Positions 52,833 to 60,396 of a stretch of DNA of 64,000 nucleotides are shown here, one piece after another. The notes beneath the pieces are model-generated. The model worked only from the letters and a program-made list of their open reading frames with translations. It was not told the origin of the DNA and ran no database searches. Source of the stretch: Clostridium merdae (lineage in GTDB: Bacteria > Bacillota > Clostridia > Oscillospirales > Acutalibacteraceae). The stretch is taken from the NCBI RefSeq assembly GCF_900176635.1, contig NZ_FXLN01000004.1, positions 496,001 through 560,000 of the forward strand, written 5' to 3'. Both the position numbers and the translations under genes were made by a program. The stretch's first letter is position 1; every line of letters begins with the position of its first letter.

Positions 52833-53757
52833 TTTTCTTGGAATTGATACAAGCAACTACACCACATCTGCTGCACTTTACAAGGCAGATGGCAGCATCG
52901 AGCACTCGAAACGGCTTTTGCCGGTAAAGGAGGGTCAGCTTGGTCTGCGCCAAAGTGATGCGGTGTTTCATCATGTACAGCAGCTTCCACAGATTTTGGA
53001 GCCTTTGCTTATGCAGCGCAACACACTGCATGCAATTGGTGTTTCCAGTCGACCTCGTACAGCGGAAGGCTCGTACATGCCCTGCTTTACCGTAGGGCTT
53101 GGAACAGCAAAAGTTCTTGCGGATTCTCTTGGCATCCCAATACACACTTGCTCACACCAAGAGAACCACATTGCGGCAGCTTTGTATTCAGCAAATCGAT
53201 TTGAATGGTTCGAACAAACCTTTTTAGCATTTCATGTTTCCGGTGGTACCACCGAAGCGGTTTTGGTAGAGCCAGATAAAGAGAATATGGTAAAAACTCG
53301 CTTGCTCGCTTCTTCCTTGGATTTAAAAGGGGGACAGGCAGTTGACCGTGTAGGCGTAATGCTCGGCCTTTCTTTCCCCGCAGGGCCGGAACTGGAGCGG
53401 CTTGCTTTGCAGAGTGATGCGAAGTTTAACATACGCCCCTCTATGAAAGGGCATGATTGTTCCCTTTCGGGGATAGAGAACCAGTGCCGCTCCATGTTGG
53501 AGAAGAGTAAGCCAAAAGAAGAAATTGCCCGTTATTGTTTATTCTCTTTGCTTGCTGCGCTGGACGCCATGTGCGCTTCTTTACTGAAAGAACATGGCAA
53601 TCTTCCCGTTTTGTTTGCAGGCGGAGTTATGTCGAACAGTATTATTCGCGAAGCACTTACCGAGTGCTATGGTGCAGCATTTGCAAGTCCTGCATTTTCG
53701 GCGGATAATGCGGCCGGTGCGGCAATTCTTGCCGCTATTAAGGAGGGAGCAAGATGA
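52819..53757 (+). CDS. TsaD/Kae1-like protein (peptidase M22 family paralogue)
   Basis: The 312-residue protein has the ASKHA fold of TsaD: FLGIDTSNYTTSAALYKADG at the start, the metal-ligand motif HQENH (His113, His117) matching HxxxH, VSGGTTEAVLVEPDKE, and FAGGVMSNSIIREAL. It is shorter than true TsaD (about 335-345 residues) and its loops differ. It is thus probably a Clostridia paralogue of unknown function, not the tRNA t6A enzyme itself. Translation is coupled to nusB by overlap, and it overlaps xseA by four bases. Confidence 0.85.
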   Translation: MKNSNFLGIDTSNYTTSAALYKADGSIEHSKRLLPVKEGQLGLRQSDAVFHHVQQLPQILEPLLMQRNTLHAIGVSSRPRTAEGSYMPCFTVGLGTAKVLADSLGIPIHTCSHQENHIAAALYSANRFEWFEQTFLAFHVSGGTTEAVLVEPDKENMVKTRLLASSLDLKGGQAVDRVGVMLGLSFPAGPELERLALQSDAKFNIRPSMKGHDCSLSGIENQCRSMLEKSKPKEEIARYCLFSLLAALDAMCASLLKEHGNLPVLFAGGVMSNSIIREALTECYGAAFASPAFSADNAAGAAILAAIKEGAR

Positions 53758-54917
53758 ACACCCCTGTTGTTCTTACGGTTTCTCAGCTTAATCGGTATAT
53801 AAAATCTTTGCTGGATGGGGATTCCATGATGAGCTCCGTGTTTTTATCCGGTGAGATTTCGAATTTTACAAATCATTATAAATCAGGACACATGTATTTC
53901 TCTCTCAAAGACAGTCAGTGTGTAGTGCGTGCCGTGATGTTTTCTACACAGGCCCGCCGTTTACGCTTTTTACCGCAGGACGGTATGAAAGTGATTGTGC
54001 GTGGCCGTGTTACGGTGTATGAACAAACGGGGCAGTACCAGGTGAATGTGGAAGACATGCAGCCGGATGGCCTTGGCGCACTGAATCTCGCTTATGAACA
54101 GCTCAAAACACGGCTTGCGGCTGAGGGATTATTTGATGCCTCCCGAAAAAAGGCGTTGCCCTTATACCCGAAGGCGATTGGAGTGGTAACCTCCCCAACC
54201 GGAGCCGCGGTTCAAGATATCATGCAGATTTTAGGGCGGCGTTTTCCAATGGCGGAGGTTGTTTTGTGCCCAGTGTTGGTGCAAGGCGCTGGTGCGGCAG
54301 AACAGATTGCTGCTGCTGTGGAGCGTTTTAACCGCCTACAATGCGCAGATGTTTTGATTGTTGGCCGTGGCGGTGGTTCCATTGAAGACCTATGGGCATT
54401 CAATGAAGAAATCGTAGCTAGAGCAGTGGTGAACTCTAAAATTCCCATTATTTCCGCAGTTGGCCATGAAACTGATTTTACTATTTGCGATTTTGTAGCA
54501 GATCTTCGTGCTCCTACACCATCTGCGGCGGCAGAGCTTGCAGTTCCAGATGTGCGCGAGCTGACGGCGTATGTTTCCGGTTCCACATGGCGAATGAAAA
54601 AATCCCTTGGTCTTGAAATGCACCGCATGCAAATTGACCGTATGGTTGACCGCATGAACGGGAAGATGAAGCAGTCGGTAAATACTGCACGCCTGCAATT
54701 GGCAGAGCAAACGGCGGCATTGCATGCGTTTAGTCCGCTACGGGTATTAGCACGCGGTTATACCGTTGCACTGGATGAAAAGGGAGAAAGTATTCGTACA
54801 GTAAAACAGGTACAGCCGGGTGAGCCTGTCAGCCTTATTGTGCAGGATGGGCGATTGACATGCACCATAAATGAAGTAATGGAAGAACCAATTGGGCAGG
54901 AGGGAATCACTCCATGA
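53754..54917 (+). CDS. xseA: Exodeoxyribonuclease VII large subunit
   Basis: The 387-residue protein starts with the OB fold (VLTVSQLNRYIKSLLDGD, SSVFLSGEISNFTNHYKSGH, YFSLKDSQCVVRAVMF). It continues with the catalytic-domain motifs IGVVTSPTGAAVQDIMQIL, VLIVGRGGGSIEDLWAFNEE and PIISAVGHETDFTICDFVAD. The complex degrades single-stranded DNA to short oligonucleotides. The length is a little shorter than usual (about 400-450), through a reduced C-terminal coiled coil. It overlaps xseB by four bases. Confidence 0.96.
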   Translation: MNTPVVLTVSQLNRYIKSLLDGDSMMSSVFLSGEISNFTNHYKSGHMYFSLKDSQCVVRAVMFSTQARRLRFLPQDGMKVIVRGRVTVYEQTGQYQVNVEDMQPDGLGALNLAYEQLKTRLAAEGLFDASRKKALPLYPKAIGVVTSPTGAAVQDIMQILGRRFPMAEVVLCPVLVQGAGAAEQIAAAVERFNRLQCADVLIVGRGGGSIEDLWAFNEEIVARAVVNSKIPIISAVGHETDFTICDFVADLRAPTPSAAAELAVPDVRELTAYVSGSTWRMKKSLGLEMHRMQIDRMVDRMNGKMKQSVNTARLQLAEQTAALHAFSPLRVLARGYTVALDEKGESIRTVKQVQPGEPVSLIVQDGRLTCTINEVMEEPIGQEGITP

Positions 54918-55120
54918 AAAAAGAGATAACATTTGAAAAAGCAATGCAAGAGCTTTCGCAGATTGTAGAGCGAATGGAAAGTGGCGAAGCAACCTTGGAG
55001 GAATCCTTAAAACTGTTTGAATCTGGCACGAAGCTGGCTTCATTCTGTTATGAGAAGTTGCAGAATGCCGAGCAGAAAATAAAGGACATTTCTGAGTTCG
55101 AGGAAAGGCGAGAGGAATGA
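54914..55120 (+). CDS. xseB: Exodeoxyribonuclease VII small subunit
   Basis: A 68-residue helical protein with the XseB signature FEKAMQELSQIVERMESGEA and LEESLKLFESGTKLASFCYE. Several copies decorate XseA and are needed for activity. It overlaps both neighbours, consistent with strict co-translation with xseA. Confidence 0.95.
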   Translation: MKKEITFEKAMQELSQIVERMESGEATLEESLKLFESGTKLASFCYEKLQNAEQKIKDISEFEERREE

Positions 55121-55122
55121 TT

Positions 55123-56004
55123 ATGAAGCGTCAGGAGCAGTATGTTGAGATGTTGGAGGAAGCGTTATCACGCTATATACCGGGTGGAGATGAGTTGCAG
55201 CAAGAGCTGTTTTCTTCCATGGAGTACAGCTTGCTTTCCGGCGGAAAACGCATACGCCCCATTTTAACACTGGAATTTTGCCGCCTTTGCGGCGGGAATT
55301 TAACAGCGGCGCTTCCATTTGCCTGTGCGGTAGAAATGATTCACACCTATTCTTTGATTCATGATGACCTGCCTTGTATGGATGACGACGAGCTGCGCCG
55401 CGGCAGACCCACGAACCACCGTGTTTATGGGGAATCAACGGCTCTGCTTGCGGGAGATGCCCTTCTTACCTTAGCGTTTGAGACAATGCTTTCCCCACAA
55501 TCTATTCGTACCGCAGGGGCGTTAAAAGCGGCTACCGCGGCGGGAGTGCTGGCTCGTGCGGCCGGCGCAGTTGGTATGGTAGGGGGGCAGGTAATCGACC
55601 TTGCATCCGAGGGAAAGAAAATACCTCTCTCCACATTGCGTATTATGGACGAACGCAAAACTGGTGCACTTATTTTGGCTGCTGCTGAAATGGGCTGTGT
55701 AATTGGTGGTGCAACAAATGAACAAATACGTGCAGCAAGAGAGTATGCAAAGGCGATTGGCCTAGCGTTTCAAATTGTAGACGATATTCTAGATGTTACC
55801 GGCGACAGCACCCTTTTGGGTAAGAATGTTGGTGTAGATGATTTAAACGACAAAAGCACCTATGTTTCTCTTATGGGTCTTGAAGGTGCTAAAAAAGCAG
55901 TGCGTGAGCTAACAGATGAAGCGTTAACCGCACTGGCTCGATTTGATGGTGAAACGGATTATTTAGCCGATTTTGCGCATCGTTTAGCCGTGCGAAAGAA
56001 CTAG
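55123..56004 (+). CDS. ispA: Polyprenyl (farnesyl/geranyl) diphosphate synthase
   Basis: This trans-isoprenyl diphosphate synthase of about 293 residues makes farnesyl diphosphate, the starter for UppS. It has the first Asp-rich motif in SLIHDDLPCMDDDELRRGRP and the second in FQIVDDILDVTGD, with LLSGGKRIRPIL and NHRVYGESTALLAGDALL. The ATG at 55123 is preferred, with GAGG seven bases upstream; ATG 55117 overlaps that site. The gene dxs, often next in Clostridia, is not present; rplU follows with its own promoter. Confidence 0.95.
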   Translation: MKRQEQYVEMLEEALSRYIPGGDELQQELFSSMEYSLLSGGKRIRPILTLEFCRLCGGNLTAALPFACAVEMIHTYSLIHDDLPCMDDDELRRGRPTNHRVYGESTALLAGDALLTLAFETMLSPQSIRTAGALKAATAAGVLARAAGAVGMVGGQVIDLASEGKKIPLSTLRIMDERKTGALILAAAEMGCVIGGATNEQIRAAREYAKAIGLAFQIVDDILDVTGDSTLLGKNVGVDDLNDKSTYVSLMGLEGAKKAVRELTDEALTALARFDGETDYLADFAHRLAVRKN

Positions 56005-56014
56005 TGGTATTTTG

Positions 56015-56043
56015 TTGACAAAATTGACAAGATATGATAATAT
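56015..56043 (+). promoter_or_regulatory. SigA promoter of rplU-prp-rpmA
   Basis: TTGACA (56015-56020), 17 bases, TAATAT (56038-56043). Confidence 0.8.
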
Positions 56044-56049
56044 TGTTAG

Positions 56050-56130
56050 GCCGCATATTACGGGCATTTCAAGTGATCGTTTGATCCGCCTGAGATAGCG
56101 AGATTGAAAAAAAGGCAGGATACTCTATTT
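56050..56130 (+). promoter_or_regulatory. Putative L21 leader region
   Basis: About 80 bases of leader before rplU with short complementary stretches (for example GATC copies around 56076-56088). Firmicutes commonly carry an autoregulatory L21 leader RNA here. I infer its presence from position and could not confirm the consensus structure. Confidence 0.4.
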
Positions 56131-56439
56131 ATGTATGCAGTTATTGAGACCGGCGGCAAGCAGTATAAGGTACAGTATGGCGATGTCATCTATATCGAAA
56201 AGCTTACAGCCGAGCAGGACGCCACCGTTGAATTTAAAGTTGTTGCTCTTGGCGGCGAAGAAGGCCTGAAAGTGGGCGCTCCCTTTGTGGATGGTGCTAC
56301 TGTAACCGGCAAAGTTTTGAAAAACGGCAAGCAGAGAAAAATTACCGTTTTCACTTACAAGCCGAAGAAAAGCGTAAAGCGCAAGATGGGTCATCGTCAG
56401 CCCTACACCAAGGTGCAGATCGAAGCCATTAACGCTTAA
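56131..56439 (+). CDS. rplU: 50S ribosomal protein L21
   Basis: The 102-residue protein starts MYAVIETGGKQYKVQYGDVI, the L21 signature, and ends with VKRKMGHRQPYTKVQIEAI. It binds 23S rRNA in the large subunit. The ATG at 56131 is preferred to a TTG at 56104 because the family begins here. The operon order rplU-prp-rpmA-obg is standard in Firmicutes. Confidence 0.97.
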   Translation: MYAVIETGGKQYKVQYGDVIYIEKLTAEQDATVEFKVVALGGEEGLKVGAPFVDGATVTGKVLKNGKQRKITVFTYKPKKSVKRKMGHRQPYTKVQIEAINA

Positions 56440-56762
56440 TGATGATTCAGGTTTTATTTTTGCAGCAGCCGGACGGCGAGCTTTTGGGATTTCAGATGAC
56501 GGGGCATTCCGGCTTAGCGGAGGAAGGATCCGACATTCTGTGCGCAGCGGTTTCATCCGCAGCGTATTTAGTGGCAAATGCAATTACCGATGTAGTTAAT
56601 GTTAGGGCTGACTTAACGGTTTCAGAAGGTAGCATGTCACTTCAGGTTCCTGAAAAGGCGGTTTTTTTGTGCCGGAACTTGCTGCAAGGACTCAAGCTCC
56701 ATTTGGTGGGCTTGCAGGAGCAATACCCAGACAATATCAGTATAAATTATACGGAGGTGTAA
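56439..56762 (+). CDS. prp: Ribosomal-processing cysteine protease Prp
   Basis: The 107-residue protein has the Prp catalytic pair: His in MTGHSGLAEEGSDILCAAVS and, a dozen residues on, the Cys of DILCAA, with SSAAYLVANAI after it. Prp removes the N-terminal extension of L27 in Firmicutes. The L27 encoded immediately downstream has such an extension, so enzyme and substrate are adjacent. The start overlaps the rplU stop by one base (ATG 56439 or 56442). Confidence 0.94.
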   Translation: MMIQVLFLQQPDGELLGFQMTGHSGLAEEGSDILCAAVSSAAYLVANAITDVVNVRADLTVSEGSMSLQVPEKAVFLCRNLLQGLKLHLVGLQEQYPDNISINYTEV

Positions 56763-56766
56763 AGCT

Positions 56767-57051
56767 ATGTTAAAGATAAATATTCAGCTTTTCGCGCATA
56801 AGAAGGGCGGCGGTTCCACAAAGAACGGCCGTGATTCCGAGTCTAAACGCCTTGGTGCAAAACGTGCAGATGGTCAGTTTGTTTTGGCCGGCAATATTTT
56901 GGTCAAACAGCGTGGCACTCACATTCATCCCGGCAACAACGTGGGTAGAGGATCCGATGACTCTCTCTTCGCTTTGATTGACGGTACTGTGAGATTTGAG
57001 AGACTTGGCCGCGACCGTAAAAAGGTTAGCGTATACGCTGTGGAACAGTAA
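56767..57051 (+). CDS. rpmA: 50S ribosomal protein L27 (precursor with Prp-cleaved extension)
   Basis: The 94-residue protein begins MLKINIQLFAHKKGGGSTKN. The first nine residues are the extension typical of Firmicutes, with cleavage expected after Phe9. The mature end AHKKGGGSTKNGRDSESKRL reaches the peptidyl-transferase centre. A GGAGGTG site precedes it. A terminator follows. Failure to cleave the extension is known to be harmful in Staphylococcus. Confidence 0.97.
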   Translation: MLKINIQLFAHKKGGGSTKNGRDSESKRLGAKRADGQFVLAGNILVKQRGTHIHPGNNVGRGSDDSLFALIDGTVRFERLGRDRKKVSVYAVEQ

Positions 57052-57072
57052 TTCAGTTACAGCTGAAACCAA

Positions 57073-57101
57073 AATCCCGGGATTTTCCCGGGATTTTTTG
57101 A
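57073..57101 (+). terminator. Rho-independent terminator after rpmA
   Basis: AATCCCGGG (57073-57081) and CCCGGGATT (57087-57095) around a short loop, followed by TTTTT. Confidence 0.92.
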
Positions 57102-57259
57102 TATGATCATGTCTATACTAAGCGAGAGCAGTTTACTATTTTACTGTTCTCCTCAAAGAGTAGATGTTTGTTCTGAAAGCTTGTTCTTGTTCTATCAGGC
57201 AAAAGAACAAAAATGAGATTGTTGTTTATGGGAGAATAGTAGAAGGAGCCGGAAACCAT

Positions 57260-58531
57260 ATGTTTGTAGATATAGCGAAAGTTAAAATAAAGGCTGGCGA
57301 CGGCGGCGACGGTGCCGTAAGCTTTTACAGAGAAAAATATGTTGCGGCCGGCGGGCCGGACGGCGGCGATGGCGGCCGTGGCGGAAATGTAGTGTTTCAG
57401 GTAGATAAAAATCTTTCTACTTTGGCAGATTTCCGCTATAAACGCAAGTACATTGCTGAAAACGGGCAGAACGGAATGGGAAAGCGCTGCTTTGGCAGAG
57501 GTGCACCCGACCTAATTATTCGTGTACCCCAGGGTACTTTGGTACGCGATATTGAAACCGGGCGCTTGCTAGCCGATTTATCTTCGGACGAGCCGCAGGT
57601 AATTGCTCGTGGAGGAAAAGGCGGTTGGGGCAATACCCATTTTGCCACTCCTACTCGCCAAACCCCACGCTTTGCAAAGCCGGGTCAGCCGGGCGAAGCG
57701 TTTGATGTACAGCTTGAATTAAAGCTTTTGGCAGATGTTGGTCTGGTTGGTTTCCCAAATGTGGGCAAATCAACGCTCGTTTCTGTTGTGAGCGAGGCAA
57801 AACCGAACATTGCAAATTACCATTTTACTACCATAACCCCCGTTTTGGGTGTTGTGTTCCTTGGGGAAGGACAATCCTTTGTTATGGCAGACATACCCGG
57901 TCTAATTGAAGGCGCTGGAGAAGGTGCCGGGCTTGGGCATCAATTTTTGCGCCATGTTGACCGCTGCCGCCTGTTAGTACATGTGGTAGATATTGCCGGT
58001 AGTGAAGGCCGCGACCCCAAAGAAGATTTTGAGATTATTAACCGTGAACTCAAAAAGTTCAACGGTGAGCTTTCAGAGCGCCCCATGCTTGTGGCAGGGA
58101 ACAAATGTGACCTTGCAACAGATGAGCAAGTGGAAGATTTTCGTCGTTTTGTGGAGGAGCAGGGCTATGAGTTCTTCCCAATCATGGCTGCAATCCGCCA
58201 TGGTGTAGATCCTCTCTTAAAGAGCATTCAAGAAAAGCTCTCGAAGCTGCCTCCGGTTCTTCGTTATGAGCCTGACCCCGTGCCGTTGCCTGAGGTGAAC
58301 CCAGAGCAAATGGATAAATTCACGGTTACGAATCAAGAGGGCGTATTTGTAGTGGAAGGTGAATGGCTGCTCCAGCTGTTGCGTTCTGTTAATTTTGATG
58401 ACTACGAGTCCTTGCAGTATTTCCAGCGCGTGCTGATTACCTCTGGCGTTATCGATGCTTTGCGTGAGGCAGGTGCCGAAGAAGGCGATACAGTAAGCAT
58501 GTACGACTTGGAATTTGACTTTGTTGAATAA
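57260..58531 (+). CDS. obg: Obg/CgtA family GTPase
   Basis: The 423-residue GTPase assists 50S assembly and stress signalling. It has the Gly-rich Obg fold (FVDIAKVKIKAGDGGDGAVS, GGPDGGDGGRGGNV), the G domain (VGLVGFPNVGKSTLVSVVS, ADIPGLIEGAGEGAGLGHQF, NKCD) and a C-terminal OCT domain (EGVFVVEGEWLLQLLRSVNF). ATG 57260 is the family start, preceded by AAGGAG; longer readings from 57164 lack homology. In Bacillus it is linked to sporulation initiation. Confidence 0.97.
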   Translation: MFVDIAKVKIKAGDGGDGAVSFYREKYVAAGGPDGGDGGRGGNVVFQVDKNLSTLADFRYKRKYIAENGQNGMGKRCFGRGAPDLIIRVPQGTLVRDIETGRLLADLSSDEPQVIARGGKGGWGNTHFATPTRQTPRFAKPGQPGEAFDVQLELKLLADVGLVGFPNVGKSTLVSVVSEAKPNIANYHFTTITPVLGVVFLGEGQSFVMADIPGLIEGAGEGAGLGHQFLRHVDRCRLLVHVVDIAGSEGRDPKEDFEIINRELKKFNGELSERPMLVAGNKCDLATDEQVEDFRRFVEEQGYEFFPIMAAIRHGVDPLLKSIQEKLSKLPPVLRYEPDPVPLPEVNPEQMDKFTVTNQEGVFVVEGEWLLQLLRSVNFDDYESLQYFQRVLITSGVIDALREAGAEEGDTVSMYDLEFDFVE

Positions 58532-58543
58532 GGGGGCGATTTT

Positions 58544-58936
58544 GTGGAACGCTTTTTAGAAGCAGAATGCAATCCTCGCCAGCTTAGTCCCTTAACTCTG
58601 GCATTTATAGGCGATGGCGTTTTTGAGTTGTTTGTGCGGGAACGATTGGTTTGCCGTGCAAACTGCCCGGTGAACACTCTGCATAAAAGTGCGGTTGCAC
58701 AGGTGTGTTGCAGTTCACAGGCACAGGCGGCGCAAAAGCTGGCACCTCTTTTTACGGAAGAGGAGGAGGCTGTTTTTCGCCGGGGACGGAATGCAAAAGT
58801 ATCACATGTTCCCAAAAATTCTAGCCCTGCCGATTACCATGCCGCAACTGCGCTTGAAACCTTGTTTGGTTATTTGTATCTGAAAGGGGAGCTGGCGCGC
58901 TTGCGCCAGTTTTTTGCCTTGATTTGTGAAGAATGA
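58544..58936 (+). CDS. mrnC: Mini-ribonuclease III
   Basis: The 130-residue RNase III-like domain lacks a double-stranded-RNA-binding domain. The catalytic region is LTLAFIGDGVFELFVRERLV, with NTLHKSAVAQV and AATALETLFGYLYLKGELAR at the end. MrnC matures 23S rRNA in Bacillus. It begins with GTG 58544 after AAGGGGGCG, 12 bases from the obg stop, so it is in the same operon. Confidence 0.93.
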   Translation: MERFLEAECNPRQLSPLTLAFIGDGVFELFVRERLVCRANCPVNTLHKSAVAQVCCSSQAQAAQKLAPLFTEEEEAVFRRGRNAKVSHVPKNSSPADYHAATALETLFGYLYLKGELARLRQFFALICEE

Positions 58937-58948
58937 GGGTGCTTTCTA

Positions 58949-59869
58949 ATGGGAGTAAAAAAGCGTAATCAAATTGTAATAGTGGATATCCTGTATTTTC
59001 TAATTGGGGCAGTTTTGTTTTCGGTCTCGGTAAACTGTTTTACCGCGCCAAATCACATTGCTCCGGGTGGAATTACCGGTCTTGCAACAGTGCTCAATTA
59101 CCTGGTTGGTACGCCAATTGGTACTATGCTGTTTGTCATAAACCTTCCGGTTTTTTTGTGGGCAATTTGGGAGCTTGGCTACCGTATTGTCGGCAAGACG
59201 ATCCTGGCTACACTGCTGTGTTCCATTACAATCGATGCGCTTTCTACCGTTCTCCCGGTATACGAAGGTGACCATATGCTAGCTGCTATTTTTGGCGGCG
59301 TGCTGGAGGGCATAGGTTTATCTCTTGTGCTGCTGCGTGGAGCTACCACGGGCGGCACAGACTTAATTGCCCGTTTGTTAGAGAAAAGACTACACAGTTT
59401 ATCAATGGGTCAGCTGATGATGGGTGTAGATGCAATGGTGATTTTACTTTCTGGTTTTGTTTACCGCAGTTTGGAAAGTGCACTATATGCGTTTATAACG
59501 GTTTTTGTCTCTACCCGGCTGATTGATACTATTTTATACGGTGCGGATGCCGGTACCGGAAAAATGCTCTTCATCATGTCTGAAAAAAATAACGAGATCG
59601 CTGCTAAAATTCTTTCTGAAATGGGACGTGGTGTAACTGCGTTAAAATCCAGAGGTGTTTACAGCAACAACAACAGTGAAGTGCTTTTGTGTGCGGTTCG
59701 CCGTTATGAAGTGAGCAAAATAACGAACTTGATTCGTTCTATGGACAACCAAGCCTTTATTATAATTGGGGAAGCCGGGCAGATTACCGGGCAGGGCTTC
59801 CGTGAAATTAAAAAAGCGGATAAAACGCTGAAAGATCATCTTATCAATAAAAAAAAGGAAAATGAGTAG
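58949..59869 (+). CDS. YitT family membrane protein
   Basis: The 306-residue protein has about five membrane segments (VDILYFLIGAVLFSVSVNCF, FGGVLEGIGLSLVLLRGATT) with the YitT hallmark GGITGLATVLNYL and TGGTDLIARLL. A C-terminal cytosolic DUF2179 domain follows (EMGRGVTALKSRGVYSNNNS, EVLLCAVRRYEVSKITNLIR). The function is unknown; a transport or sensing role is proposed for the family. It is 12 bases from mrnC and may end the operon; its stop lies in a terminator-like hairpin. Confidence 0.92.
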   Translation: MGVKKRNQIVIVDILYFLIGAVLFSVSVNCFTAPNHIAPGGITGLATVLNYLVGTPIGTMLFVINLPVFLWAIWELGYRIVGKTILATLLCSITIDALSTVLPVYEGDHMLAAIFGGVLEGIGLSLVLLRGATTGGTDLIARLLEKRLHSLSMGQLMMGVDAMVILLSGFVYRSLESALYAFITVFVSTRLIDTILYGADAGTGKMLFIMSEKNNEIAAKILSEMGRGVTALKSRGVYSNNNSEVLLCAVRRYEVSKITNLIRSMDNQAFIIIGEAGQITGQGFREIKKADKTLKDHLINKKKENE

Positions 59870-59882
59870 TTTTCCTTTTATA
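59853..59882 (+). terminator. Terminator after the YitT gene
   Basis: AAAAGGAAAA (59853-59862), seven-base loop, TTTTCCTTTT (59870-59879). It overlaps the last codons of the gene. Confidence 0.7.
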
Positions 59883-60049
59883 AAGCGTTTCAATCAAAAT
59901 CTACTGGCATGGCCGGTGGTCTTTCGCTATCTTATAGCCTGCTCTATGGCACGAGTGGCAAAGTTCATTTTATTGTTTCGAAAAACAACAGCAGTACCTC
60001 TTTAATAGTACACAATAAGAAAGCCGATTCAAGTAGTGCTTACTTATAA

Positions 60050-60094
60050 AAAGAAGAGCAGACTGTTTTGCCATTCGTCAAAACAGTCTGCTCT
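60050..60094 (-). terminator. Terminator of the Asn/Ser-rich gene (minus strand)
   Basis: AGAGCAGACTGTTTTG (60055-60070) pairs perfectly with CAAAACAGTCTGCTCT (60079-60094). Reading on the minus strand, a TTCTTTTTATAAG tail follows. Confidence 0.88.
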
Positions 60095-60111
60095 AAAATG
60101 TTTACTGTATT

Positions 60112-60318
60112 TTAGCGGTAGTTATTGTTGTTCTCTACATTGCTGTAGCTATCGCTTTTATGAGAGTTACTGTAGGAAGAAGAGTCCTTCTTCTGCTGTG
60201 TGCTGTTGCTGGTCTTGTTCTGAGTAGAATTGCTTGTCTTATTGGTGCTGTTCTGAGAATTGCAGTTGCTGCTGGAATTCTGAACCTTATCCATCTTTTT
60301 CTCATAATTCTTATCCAA
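60112..60318 (-). CDS. Asn/Ser-rich low-complexity small protein
   Basis: Sixty-eight residues, starting MDKNYEKKMDKVQNSSSNCN and ending NNNNYR. The composition is mostly Asn, Ser, Lys, Gln and Thr, with no hydrophobic core. The unit NKTSNSTQ occurs twice in a row with different codons. The TTG start (60318) has an excellent GAAGGGGGTG site and a strong terminator follows, so it is a real gene. In composition it resembles gamma-type small acid-soluble spore proteins, but no homology is claimed. It is divergent to the methyltransferase gene. Confidence 0.75.
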   Translation of the reverse strand: MDKNYEKKMDKVQNSSSNCNSQNSTNKTSNSTQNKTSNSTQQKKDSSSYSNSHKSDSYSNVENNNNYR

Positions 60319-60396
60319 TTGTTTCACCCCCTTCGCGATTATTGTTTTCCATTCCAATTAAAATATACAAACAATCTTTGGGAGCTGACCTGTTTT

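Noticed and set aside
60160..60396. Hydrophobic N-terminal extension of the RsmF-type protein
   Set aside because: It is antisense to the Asn/Ser-rich gene and has no ribosome-binding site. The methyltransferase family starts at 60397.
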